A stretch of 64,000 nt of DNA, taken from contig CM022670.1 in the NCBI GenBank assembly GCA_012295275.1, positions 24,316,255 to 24,380,254 of the forward strand, written 5' to 3'. Position numbers and translations under genes: made by a program. Positions within the stretch are counted from its first letter, which is position 1. Each line of letters starts with the position of its first letter. The notes beneath the pieces were generated by a model. The model saw nothing but the letters and a program-made list of their open reading frames with translations, searched no databases and was not told the DNA's origin. This DNA is from Chrysomallon squamiferum (taxonomy: Eukaryota; Mollusca; Gastropoda; Neomphalida; Peltospiridae). This document shows, one piece after another, positions 39,296 through 63,200 of this stretch.

Positions 39296-41506
39296 CTTAA
39301 TAAATTTCAACTGATTAAACCAAAAGGAAATAAGAACATATCTAAAATTAGAAATTTTTTCTTTTAATTTCCAAGAAATTTCAAATGAAAGTCCAGATAT
39401 TCTTTATGATTAAACCCAAGAAAAAAAATGTCTAATTAACAGAATCAAAAATAATAATATAAACTGGATAGAGACCATGTTTTATTTCTATAAAACAACT
39501 TCTAAATCACTGTTTTAACATTTATACCCAAGTAATTTGGTTCCAACACATCAAATTGGTTGATGTGTTTTTTGTTACTAAAGATGTTTGCCAAGCGTTT
39601 GTGGGATGTCACAAACTTTGTTTTTCCAGCACTTGACTGGAAAAGGACAGCACTTACTACAATAACCATGTGTTTACATAGAAAGTACACCCACCATTAC
39701 CAACCACCAACTTACAAGATGACCAGGATAAGACCAGTCAATATGTACGTTAAAGTAAATAACAGTTCTCATCTTTTACTACAGGATTAGCCTTGTCTTT
39801 TTTTTTTTTTTTTAGTTTTAACTGGTATTTTTCAACATCTGTAAATCAGTTTCATTTTTGAAACACAACTTAATTTTTGATATATAATTTATGAGCTTTT
39901 TATTTTTATCTGGTAATTTCATGTAATGCATACATTTATTGTTTATTATTTCTGAAAAACAACATGCTTTGCTATTTCTGACATATGAATACAAGCATGA
40001 TAACAATTTATTAAAAACAAAAACTGGCACATCATAAATTGACTTAAAACATGAAATACTTCATTTATCTGACAGTGTGCAAAAGAAGAATGGCTTCAAT
40101 ATGGCTGTGAACATGATCATGGAAATTGAGTAACTAAAATATTTTTTAACCTGAATAGTCTAGAACCAATAAAAATGATTTTCTTATTGGAAATAAAAAA
40201 TCACAACTAAATAATTGATAATAATAAATAAAAAATACAATGGGATATATATTTGGTCAAAAAAATAAAAAAAAATTAATTTTTTTTTAAAAAAATTATT
40301 CACTTTTTAAATAAGAATTTTAATTATTTTGCGGTATTTGTCATATGTCATATTACTGCTGATAATATTTACTGCAAGTTGAAAATCAAACAGCTGAGTA
40401 GAGAAAATTGCTGTTATTTCAGAATTAGACTCATCTCAGTGACTCACATCTACATATAAAAAGAGCAGCCTAAAATCATTTATCTCTTACATGCATGAAT
40501 GCGCACGCACAGAGACACACACATACAAGGGGTTGAGAAGTGCATAGCTGAGGTCCATCCCTAGATGTGTCAACAAAATAAACTAAAAACTGTCCCACGG
40601 TGTTAGCTGTGTGGAATTTTTGCAGTTATGGTGGGTGTCATGTCGTAATTCACAGTAGAAATGTGTGGCAATGTAGCCAATGTCATTAATTTTTCTACGA
40701 ATCCATTCTGATAGACACCAGTTACATAAAGATATATTTTTAAAAAGAGAATGTGTGTGTGTGTGTGTGATTTAATATATGGTGGTCAGTATTAAATTAT
40801 ACATCCTCATGTCATGTGTAATAATATTAGCATGGTTTGCTGCCAAATACAATAGTTACAATTTACCAATTTGTATTTATTATTTTAATATTCTATATAT
40901 ATTACAGCTAAATATTTTAAAATGTCAAAAATAATGTTTATACATTGTAAACAGTCACTTCGTTGATTACGATATTGTTTATTTATTATCATTATTTTAA
41001 AAATTGTTTGTTTTATACGTTTAAACATGACATTTACTGATACCACCAAATGCAAGCATACGATAAACATTTAAATTTTATAATACAACGCAATTGTTAA
41101 ATGGTAATTTTTAAATCACACACGGTAGAGAGTTATTAGTAAACAACATTTTTATATTATTTGCGTTAGTTCAAATAATTCTAATTTGTTAAAGATAAAT
41201 ATATAAATAATTAGAATGCTGTTGTGTGTTATAATGCGCCACAAATTAGCAGCTGTATTCACCGCAGCTCTGTTGTACAAACAACATTTAGAATGCATGG
41301 AACGGGGATTGTAAGTAGTGGAGGACAGCACTTGAAAAAGCCACATCACCAGTTTTGTGGCTGCTGGTTTATCAACAACAATCTAATTAAACAAATTAAA
41401 TATGCTGTAATAAAAAATGTAATTCATATACATACACTATATATTAAATTGCAGGTGACAAAAATTAAAATTAAAAGTTTTTTTTTTTTTTTTTTTAAAC
41501 ACGTAC

Positions 41507-41670
41507 CTATGAAGCTGTAAACACTGTCCCAAGTTTGCTAAGTGTTTGGTTTGTCACAGAACATCCAATGAATCACCTAGACGCGTAGGCGTGGTTTTAA
41601 AGCCTTGAAAAGTAGTACGGTAGGCTAGTAGAGACATAATTTAGTTTTGTGACGTCCACCTATGAATCAG
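41507..41670 (-). promoter_or_regulatory. Candidate distal promoter and first exon of the thymosin gene
   Basis: On the minus strand this segment has, in 5' to 3' order, a GTGACGTCC half-CRE, a CCACGCC box, ATTGG (inverted CCAAT), and then a short exon-like sequence ending at a donor (TTCATAG|GTACGT) at 41507. The local CpG content is higher than in the surroundings. It would suit a 5' UTR exon spliced to the acceptor at 27912/27913. No transcript evidence is available, and the distance of 13.6 kb makes this tentative. Confidence 0.3.
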
Positions 41671-43329
41671 TATGATAAGCGAGTTAACTTTTAAAATAAT
41701 TTGAAAACTGTTGGTATATATTATGTTGCATTATCTTACAGTTTTATACTGAAAATTCAGCAGCAGAGTTGGTATCAGTAGGAGCGTGAATAGTAAAAGT
41801 TTTAACTGTAGCAGAAAAGGCCAGTGAATAAAGATAACAGAAAAAATAAAAAAATAAAAAAAATAAAATAAATAAAATAAAATAAAATAAAATAAAATAA
41901 ATTAGTATTTAATGCTACGGAAACTTAATAAACGATCAAAAACATACATTTGTAAATAGCAGACTGACACTTTCTTTCCACTGATATACAAAATTAATAT
42001 ATTCAAACATCTGCTGAAACTAATTTTGTAAATGCAGTAACTAAAGATGGTGCTATTCCCTTCGGTGGTGGTGTTGGTGGGTCGTGGTTTCTAGAAGGTC
42101 GGCTTTCAAGATTAGAAAATGAAAATAATAATGAAAAACTATACGCAAATCACATATAATCGATAAAGTGCTTATTATATAAACAGCTCATATAAAGGCT
42201 AGTGGCATGAAGTCTATAAATTAAAAATATTTATGCTGTACTTTTCTTCTTCTTTCTTTTTATTTTCAGTGTTCAATTTAACCCTTGTTTGTCAAGAATT
42301 TGGTCTATCCGATTTACATTTTAATCCTTAACCTAATTGGTCAGCCACGTCTAACTACATTTTTTGAATGTTAAGAACTTGAGAGGAAAACAAATCAAGA
42401 AAAGAAACGGAAGAAGTAACGAAAAAAGAAAAGTAAAAAGCTGAATTTATTTGCGTTGTATACAATAATCAAACAGTTTACAATAATCATGGTCTTTAAA
42501 ATTTTTAACCTATGTATTAAAGAACAAAAAAGAAAAAAAAAAAATTATTCATAGCCTTGATTATAGACTTCATAGGGAGGATTCTGATTGGTTGAAAGCT
42601 ATATTTACCCCAACCCTTGCATCAAGCGGGACTTAAACGCAGGATTAGTTCCTTCCCATTTTCTCTCATTTATTATGTACTTTTTCAAAAGACAGTTTAA
42701 AGTGTATTTCGTTTTACAAAATCACTGAACAGCATACAATACGAAATACATGTAAGTTTACTGCACCTATTGATAACACAAATACGAAACGCACACTACC
42801 ATTATATTAAAGTATATTTCTACGGCTGTGCTAAACACTTAAAACAGACTGTAACGAGGAAGTCACGTCTCACATTGACGTTTGACTAGAGCGCGCCAAT
42901 TTGATTTCAAAAAGCGCAACACTGGTTGCTTCATAAAAAGTGTGGACAAATAAATAAATAAATATATAAGACATTAAATGTAAAATAAAATAAAATAAAA
43001 TAAAAGATGATAATTTAAATTAAAAAAATAAACAATAATAATAAAAAGATGATTACGATTAAATTTAAAATAAATTATAGTATGGCATCTTTATTTCACT
43101 TAAATAAATAAAGATTAAACAACTTTATTCAGTTTTAATAATAATAATAATAATAATAATAATATTTAATAATAATAATTTAATAATAATAAATTTATTT
43201 CCTTTTACATTAGTTTATATATGTAAACTGTTTATGACTGACAAGCTCATAAAAATGCAAAGCTTTGTGCAAAAAATAAAAACAAAATATAAACAGCAAC
43301 AGACTCCCACACAAAAATTAAAAATAAAC

Positions 43330-43373
43330 GCACACACACACGGCCGAAACTAGACTTTTTGAAATGAGGCAAA
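43330..43373 (-). repeat. Dispersed repeat copy B, inverted relative to 2367-2468
   Basis: On the minus strand it reads TTTGCCTCATTTC, AAAAAGTCTAGT, TT, CGGCCG and then (TG)n. This is the same order as copy A, with a shorter A run and a shorter TG tail. Upstream flanks differ between the copies, so only about 40 bp are shared beyond the microsatellite. Confidence 0.6.
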
Positions 43374-43893
43374 AATACTTAATCGCCGACAAAAATTGGA
43401 GACATGACTTGAGTGCTATCATGACAGTAAATTACAATATACCCTGCATCAGGGCAAGAACTACTGCAGTTAAAGAGATACAAAATTCCAAACTTTGCAA
43501 AATAGTACAAATTACAGTTCTCAGTGAAATATTCTCCAACTGAATCAGTTGGAAGCTGAATATTTTACAAAATAATTATGACAGATGCATGAAACTTTGC
43601 ATTGTTGTTTGTTTTACTCATGTCTAGCAAATGGTTCTGCTTTAATTAATTTGGTTTCATATATAAATTTTGCTTCGTGCTATTTAATAATTAAACAGTA
43701 TGATATTGTCAGGATATGACATGGTCATTACAGACATGTCTGCACATTTTGATCACCGTATATTTTATTTACCCTGCTAATTAAATAATTCCTATAGCCT
43801 AGTCACCTCGGAACAAATAATACTTCCTAATGCATCCACTGGGCAGATATGTTAATACCAGACAAAATAATATTATAGATTTACAGATTAATT

Positions 43894-43933
<40 letters not shown>

Positions 43934-44021
43934 TATATTTTTCATATTTATATTTATTTTATTTGTTTTAAAATGTTTAAATAAAGCTATTGTAATTTAG
44001 CCGCGCTTTAGTAAATCAACG

Positions 44022-44035
44022 GTGCCCCCTAGTGT
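44022..44035 (+). promoter_or_regulatory. CTCF-like motif upstream of OGT
   Basis: GTGCCCCCTAGTGT matches the reverse-complement CTCF core (GCGCCCCCTGGTGG) at 11 of 14 positions. It is about 490 bp upstream of the OGT start codon, in the interval between the OGT gene and the oppositely oriented thymosin gene. Confidence 0.4.
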
Positions 44036-44066
44036 CGGAAAATACGAATAGCATTTATTAAAAACG

Positions 44067-44074
44067 TGACGTCA
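44067..44074. promoter_or_regulatory. Perfect palindromic CRE (TGACGTCA)
   Basis: A full CREB/ATF consensus octamer about 450 bp upstream of the OGT ATG. An exact full-palindrome CRE is rare by chance in such AT-rich DNA. Confidence 0.45.
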
Positions 44075-44527
44075 TTCGGTAATGAGTAGGCTATGTGCCC
44101 CATAACATGAATAACCTGCATGTAATCTGTAATTCACGAATGTTGGCAATATAAATTACAAAAGTTAATTTTGGATTTCTATAAAAGTCTTCTTCTATTT
44201 ACTAAAATTAGATTTTTATAAATAAAATAGTTCATATAAAATAGATTATAAATATGATGTTTTAATAGACACATTCAGGGCTTGCCACGGCACCTGACCA
44301 AGAAGAACGGACTCTGCAGTGTCTTTGTTATTTAGTGAATTGTTGATTTAATGTAACTTTTTTTTTCCAATTAGAGTTGTTCCAAACCCCCCCAAAAAAA
44401 TAAGAAAAAGAAACTAACTTTATTACAAACGGAAGTGTATTTAATTGCTGTTTGGAACTTAATTTAGTATAGGATAAGACTATCGATATACATTTTTACT
44501 TGGTAAACGAACATTCACGAAATTTCC

Positions 44528-56278
<11,751 letters not shown>

Positions 56279-56507
56279 GTTTCATTCACATTTTGGCAAA
56301 TTTTGTCAGTTTTAATATGATCAAATTCTTTGAAGAAGAAAAAAAATAATGTAGAATTTTACTGTACTGTTACCATTGGTTGTTTTGGCTTTGTTTTCAT
56401 TTAGTTTTTATGCTTTACAAAAAGTCGGGTTTCTCTGCTTAGATAGGGGGGGCATTTTGAGTAAAGTGGCTTCCAAATTTTTAACATTTTTTTATTTTAT
56501 TTTATTA

Positions 56508-56552
<45 letters not shown>

Positions 56553-59500
56553 TTACGGGTAATTTGTTTTCTACAAAATCATGCTTGCTTATGATTGAAG
56601 TTACCATCTAAGCAATATTAGTAAGAGTTTTTTGAATGCCAGTGCTCTTTCAGTATTTGGTTTATTTAATTTTCCAGGGTTAGTGTGGAGATTTAATTAT
56701 ATATAATTTCTACAATTTTATTTCTGCTAAAAACGTTTCATTACAGAGACCTCTTACTCTTAAACAAATAATGTTCAGGATTTTTTTTTTTTTAATTATT
56801 TACATACCATTTAATTGATGATCACAAATTCACTGCCAGAAGTGTATTCTTTCGATTATTTCAATCTCTTGATAGAAAAAAAAAAAAAAAAAAAATTTTA
56901 CAATTTAGGTTGTACACTGTTAAATTTATCTTAATTTTACTAGATTTTTATAAGTAATGCACAAATTTTGACATGTATAGACAAAACCCCTGACGTGACA
57001 CATGAACAAGATATTTTGATGTTTGTTTCATGATACAGAGTATTTGTTTGTCATTTGCTAGGTAAGCTGTGAAAGATGTGGTTTATTTAGTGCTGTAGTT
57101 CTGTCTTGCATAAACCCAACCATTTAATTAGTATGCAAAATGTACATATTTACTACTCAATGCTAAATACATATATTGTTTTGCAGTATAAGTGTTCAGA
57201 AATTTCAATTTTATTTCCCTGTCAGTTACGCATGTTTTTTCTGTGTGTATCTTTGTTCATCATTTTTATTGAGAATTCACAAATAAAAATTCTGTGATTG
57301 TTTTAGTATGTTTTTCTTTAAAACAAGTTTTCAGTTACTGTATTAAAATTGTCTTGTTAGGACGTTGTTAATACACATTTGAATTAATTTGAGGAAGGAA
57401 TTAAATAACCCAAATCACATTCTATTACAAACCTGAAGGTTTGATCATATGCAGTTATGATAATAAACTGATGTTAATATATACATGCTTTTTCTTGCTC
57501 CAGGTTTGTAACAAATGTAGTGCTCTCCGAGTGTACTGGCAAAATCCATTGTTTGTAAACTTTTGGGTAGGAGTATTTTTATTTTGTTTTTAAACTGCCT
57601 GTGTTTTTGATAAAATAAATAAAAATGTTTCTTTTTCAATCTATGTAATGAATGCTGTATTGCTTGCAAATTCATAGTTTATGAAAATTTACAGAACTTT
57701 TTTTTTTTTTTTTTTAAATATTTTGTTAAACTGGCAATGTTGCTGTATTAGTCCACTCCTCTCCAGTGTTTGCGAATTAAAGAATATTGTCCAACTAAAC
57801 TGCACTTAAACTGTTTCTACTGAATGAATAAATTCTAAAACTAGACAAAACACCAAAACAAATCAGGTGAAACTAGTTGGTGTAATGAAATTTGCTTTAA
57901 TCAGAGTTGTCTGGCGTTTGAATTTTGACATTCATAATAAAGTGAAAAATGTAATTTTAGAATGAAATTGCTTTTTTTCAACAGATTTCCATAAGTTGAA
58001 GATCTGAAAATGCTAACCTGCTTTTAGGCAATAATATCAAAATGTCCTTGATCATGCAAAGAAAAGTTGAATAAAATGAATAGATATTGAAGACAGTTCC
58101 GATTCTGCATTAAGTTAATTTTTATAATGGACAAATTGCTTTGGAAAAAATTCTTCCAGATCATTTATTAGGATTCTAGCAAAAGTGATTTTGAAGTTAA
58201 TGCAATATCATTGTTTACCTAGGTCCAGAAAACTGGAAAATGGTCTTATCTGTTCTGGACTAAGACAATGAAAACACTTGGACACAAATACATGGCAAAC
58301 TTTAATATTTCTACAAATAAAGTATTACATACCAGGAAAAAGTATTGTCCATACGATATGTATATGGTTTTCAATAAATAATTTGAAAGATGCATGTTAT
58401 AAAATGGGCTGGTGGATAGCAAAAGTAGGACTGATGAATTGCATCTTATATTTACATTTTCTTAAATACGACTTCAATAAAATGTACATTCTATATTTAA
58501 CTTTCAAAATTGATTGCACCTTTTTGATAATGTTTATACATCACAACAGTTGTGCCCAGGAATGAAGGTCCCATAAATATTTCACCTGCAATATGCATTT
58601 TATTAAATACAGTACTAGTGAATTTTTCTTAAATATTTGTAAATAGATGCTGTAATTTAGAAAGGAGTTTTCAGATCAGTGTAGTTATCTTTCAAGCATT
58701 ATGACTGGTGAGCTATTTTACATTTTGTTTCAATTCAGATGTACATTCACTGTGCCATAACAAATACAAATGTACAGTGATTGATTTTGTTGTTTTTCAC
58801 GATGTAAATTTTCAGATCATAACTGAAAAACAAAAAAGCAAGACTAATAATAAAAAAAACGTTTATAAACATTTGAGAAAAGAACAGAAAAAAATCTATT
58901 AACGGTTGTACACTGTAGTTGTCATTAAAATAGAACCATTTTATTCTTGACATTAACCACTAGTTTAAATTCTGTTACAGAAACTTTCTGATTTATCTGT
59001 AGTTTTTAAATTTAAAAAAAAAATGGTTGTGTGCAAGGCAAAACTTATTTTTATTTATTACTACACAAATTTAACTACAAGGCATATTATTTTCCTAGAG
59101 GTGAAAAAAAATGTACAGGCATTTGTTGTGGAGACAATTTTCCACTGCACATTTGCTGTATGTATACATATGCGTGTAATAGAATGCAGCCGAGTATTTG
59201 ACAGGTGCTTTCTAACTTTTGCACATTAAAGCTTATCTATTTTTGCACAAAGAATGTTAAAAATATCCTCTTTAAAATATTTCAAGAATTTTTTTGGAAT
59301 TAATCATTTAAATATATAATAAAATACACTAATATGCCTCAAAAATGGATAACAACATTCACAGACTTTTGATAAACATTTAATAATCTTATGACAAAAG
59401 TTGAAAATATTTACCACATTAATTATTTAAACTTACTTCTTACCATTTTATGTAGTTGAACACATTAAGAGAAATTTGTTACTGTTGTAATCAATGTGCA

Positions 59501-59668
59501 ACAAAAAATATATAAACACTTGAACTACTTTGGAATAACTAGTAAGAAAAAGATTGAACATTGCAAGCTAATTATTTTTTTGATATCTTGTAACTAATAT
59601 TTATAACATTCATTGTAATGCCCTTTAAACTGTAGATGAACTATGTAATTCATACTGTGCCAATAAAG
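56279..59668 (+). other. OGT 3' UTR and flank
   Basis: No coding potential. A T homopolymer of 41 bases lies at 56511-56551. Several possible AATAAA signals occur, including 57282-57287 and 59662-59667, so alternative polyadenylation with a 3' UTR of about 1 kb or 3.4 kb is plausible. The distal signal faces the HSPA4-like gene. Confidence 0.5.
56511..56551. repeat. 41-base T homopolymer
   Basis: Uninterrupted T run within the presumed OGT 3' UTR. Confidence 0.9.
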
Positions 59669-59706
59669 ACTAACAAGCACTTGTTTATTCTCAGTACACA
59701 TTTATT
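59662..59706. terminator. Facing poly(A) signals of OGT (+) and HSPA4-like (-)
   Basis: AATAAA on the plus strand at 59662-59667 and two minus-strand AATAAA (TTTATT at 59684-59689 and 59701-59706) lie within 45 bp. If both genes use them, the mature 3' ends overlap by tens of bases. Confidence 0.5.
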
Positions 59707-60267
59707 AATCTACCATTAAAAATGTTAAAAATGATTCATTTGTGACTGCAATCGAGACAATTGGAATAATGGTCAACCAGTGAACAGTGGAAAAACGTAG
59801 CACTTATTCTGGATACAGTTAATACAAAAACTTAACAAGAGACCAAAAATGAACTTAGCCTTTTCTTTTCATTACAAAATATTCATCCATAAAACATCTC
59901 ATTTCCAGGATGAGTGTAAAAACAGTAATTCAGTAATCCAGTTTAGCTAACATGCTACACAAATATAACAATACTTTACAGTCCCTGTAACAATTTTTAT
60001 GTCATGACACAAGATGAAATTAAAACAGTTATAACAAATGTTTTGTTTATTCTTTGACTTGAGATGACATAGTACTGCACCTATACAATTAGCAAACAAG
60101 CATTATATTGTACATTATTTATATTAGTGACCATTTAACAAATGAGTGAGTTTTTTTGTTTGTTGTTTTTTTTAAACATTTTTTTCAGATAATTCAGCCA
60201 TATAACAAGTAAACAGATGCAATTACAACAAAGCAGTTTTGTTCAGTTATTTAACATCCTCTCTTCA
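59707..60267 (-). other. 3' UTR of the HSPA4-like gene
   Basis: AT-rich sequence between the stop codon at 60268-60270 and the minus-strand AATAAA signals. No other feature was seen. Confidence 0.55.
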
Positions 60268-63200
60268 TCAATCTACATCCATATCTGGTTTAATTGTCTC
60301 AGACTCTGCTGAATTCTGCTCTCCCTTCTCTTTCTTTTCTGTATCTCCTGAAGCCTTCTGGTCCTCACTTTTTTTTTCCTCCTTTGGTGGCTCTACTTTT
60401 GGTTTTGGTTTTGTCATGATGGGAGTTACTGTGTTCTCCAGAGCCTGAAAACAGAGTTAACATTTCTATCAATTAAAAAAACAAACAATAGACCTTAACA
60501 TTTAAATAAAAATGTTTCCAATGCTTAACAGTTTTTAATTCTATTTATCTGAGAAACAAATAGAGGTGGAAGGTTATGAGCTATCAGATCTGTGCTATCA
60601 CCTGAACATTTCTGTTCTTCACTATTTTTTCCTTCCTTCTGATCATCTTTAGGTTTTGTCATAATTGGTTGAACCAATGTTTCTAGTTCCTACAAACACA
60701 AAATACTTTAATTAAGAACCTCAATTTATTGGATTTATGTATTTATTTCATTTTATTCTCATTACTGTTTTCTTGTTTTTGATGGGTTTTTTTTCTTCTT
60801 ATCACTGTCTGTAAGTATTAGCCATTGGTCCAACATATGTTTCAAATATAATTTTTGTTTTGTTTAATGCTTTATCACAAAATTAATTAAGCAATACCCA
60901 TTGAGTAACTTCAATAAACTGTTGCATGAAATGTGTCAAAGATTATATATGAAATTTTGTCAACAAAATGGGATTATGAACAACACAGTCAATAATACTG
61001 TGACAATGTGGTTTATTTGAAAATGTTACACATTTGGAAAATGACTTCATTTCATTCAAAAACATTACAAATTTCGTTTGTTGTAAAGACTTAATTGCCA
61101 GAACCATGCGCACATCAAGTTCACGGAATTTCTCTGTTGTATTTTGAGACTTCCACCCAAATCCTCATGCAAAGGGGCACTCGGTTCACTGACAGTCTGG
61201 AATCATGGTGGGCCATGGAATGGTCTCAACAGCATTCTGTTAGAGTGTCTTGAGGCAAAGAGAATGATCATTAAAATGGGACTGCTCTCTCAAGGTTCTC
61301 CTGTTGATAACCATTAAGGTTACCACAAATGGTGATAAGATTCATCTTGCATCCCAAGGAAATGCATTCTCAAACTGTCTGCCCTTCACAAAAGGAAACA
61401 ATATCATGGCTGTGTTCCTCTATCTCCAGAAACTTATACAAACATCCACTACATGCAGTAAGAAATGACTCATCAAATAGTGGACCTTCTGCCATGTGCA
61501 ATGTTATAACCACTGTCTTAAAGACGTGCTCCAGTCCCATGAACAGCACATAACAAGCTTCAAACCTATCCTCTTTTATTGTTATCTTACAGGGTTTGCT
61601 ATGCCTAGTAACCCAGTATTTGAAATGATGGACATATTGCCATTAAGCTGATGTCCAACTGTCTGAATGGCATTCCTGCATTTATCATGCCACTAATTTG
61701 CCACCATGTAGCTTGACAATTTACGACATGTAATCATGACAAACTTGGTTTCAACACTTGGAGAGATTGACATTTCACATGCACTGAATATCTCCATGAA
61801 AGTTATACTATTCAGAAAGATGCCATGTCAAAATATAATTCAGGAAAATGATTTCTTAATTCACAGAATTACATGTCTATGAATTGGGTGTTGCTTAATT
61901 TATTTAAATATGTACATATTTATACATTCAATTTAAGAATAATTGGCATATCTTTGTAAATGTCTTACAAGCATATAATAAACTTATATTTTAGTGTCCA
62001 TTCATTTTTATAGTTAGTATAATCAGCACTACAAGAAATATTTGAAGTTCAATTCATTTCAGCAGACATTTTTTTCTCCAAAGTCTTACAAATAGTTTTA
62101 ATAATAACACAAATTTATAACAATGATAAACTAAATTTTGTTGGTGACAAAAGGAACTGAATAGGCATATATTAATTTATAAACATTTCTTTCCACTCAG
62201 CCAAATCATTTAAATGATATGTCATTGCTGTAGAATATCACATGGTTCCTGTCTGATATTTTAAACTTGTTACTAACTGGTATATAATTAATGTAAATAA
62301 CTGTTTTGTATTTCAATTTAAATTCTTGTTAGAGAATTTTTATCCAAGCACAAACATGAAAACTTTCAACAAACTGTTTTGATGTAATCAAAGATATTAT
62401 GAAACAATGTTTCAGTTATAAAACTGAACATTTCATATAACAGATTTCATTAAAAATATACCCAGAAATCTCTTCAGAATATTTAGGTTCAGCTGTAATT
62501 CTTCAAGGTTTTTGTAAAGGAATTTTAACATTAGAATCAATGAAAATTTACCTGTTTTTGCTGAAGAATCTGGGAGACCAGGACAACAGGATTGTCATAT
62601 GGTTTAGTGTTTGACATCAGGTTCAAGTTGTGTTCATACCATTCCATTTTCTCATTGAGTGCTTTCTGTACCTTCTCCACATCCTTCTTTTCTATGTGGT
62701 TAAACTGTTCATCCTGCAAAAGACAATATTGTTTGTTAAACAAAGGTTTTTAACATTACTGAGTTTGATAAAAATGACTAAGAAACACAAGGAAATGTGG
62801 TTGCAGGTGAATGAAATATTGTCATAAAGACATAAAATGCATTATTACTTTTAAGACTTCATAGACAGTGCCTGAAATTTCCTGAGTGTAAAAACAGTTC
62901 TAATCTAAAATTGATGAGTAAATCTGCACAGTAAATTTATGTAAAAATCATCAAAACTGTAACTTAGGGATAAAAATGTATCACAAACTTTTGTTTTTGA
63001 ATGCTTTGTGAAACTTTAGTCAATAATTATTTTCAAAATTTTAAATTTAATATTCATATTCATTTTTAAAAGCCTACAACAATTTGAAGCCAATTTGTAA
63101 TTATTTAACACATTTCCTTCATGTATATCAGTAAACATATTTTCTATAATTTTCATACTGATTTGTTAAACAAAGAGGTACACATCACAGTCAACATTTC

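Larger units (their letters stand above)
27913..41506. other. Long non-coding stretch, probably thymosin first intron
   Basis: About 13.6 kb with no convincing coding sequence on either strand; the longer open frames are low-complexity or lack family features. If the candidate first exon near 41507 is correct, all of it is intron 1 of the thymosin gene. Contents noted: a Tc1-like HTH remnant near 29850-29995, a 36-base A run at 30135-30170, (AAC)n at 31784-31853, (TA)n about 37327-37354, a CCAAT-containing 14-bp tandem at 38341-38390, a TG/CG tract at 38548-38605 and (AAAT)n about 39261-39294. Confidence 0.4.
41671..44527. promoter_or_regulatory. Intergenic region upstream of OGT
   Basis: Non-coding. 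It holds (AAAAT)n about 41845-41900, a strong NF-Y-type CTGATTGGTT at 42594-42603 and a GCGCGCCAATTTGATTTC patch near 42890-42908. It also has (AAAAT)n about 42983-43003, (ATA)n 43140-43163, the inverted dispersed repeat copy B at 43330-43373 and (TA)n about 43903-43930. The OGT-proximal part contains a CTCF-like motif at 44022-44035 and a perfect CRE at 44067-44074. No TATA box was recognised. The OGT transcription start is probably between about 44300 and 44530. Confidence 0.45.

Noticed and set aside
39560-39790. 76-aa open frame near 39.6 kb
   Set aside because: No family features, splice context or promoter; an overlapping antisense frame of similar length exists; composition is typical of AT-rich non-coding DNA.
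42615-42650. tRNA B-box-like sequence on the minus strand (GTTTAAGTCCCGC)
   Set aside because: No A box at the proper distance and no cloverleaf could be drawn; it is probably chance.
61329-61553. 74-aa plus-strand open frame
   Set aside because: It lies antisense to a decayed Tc1-like transposase and has no features of its own.
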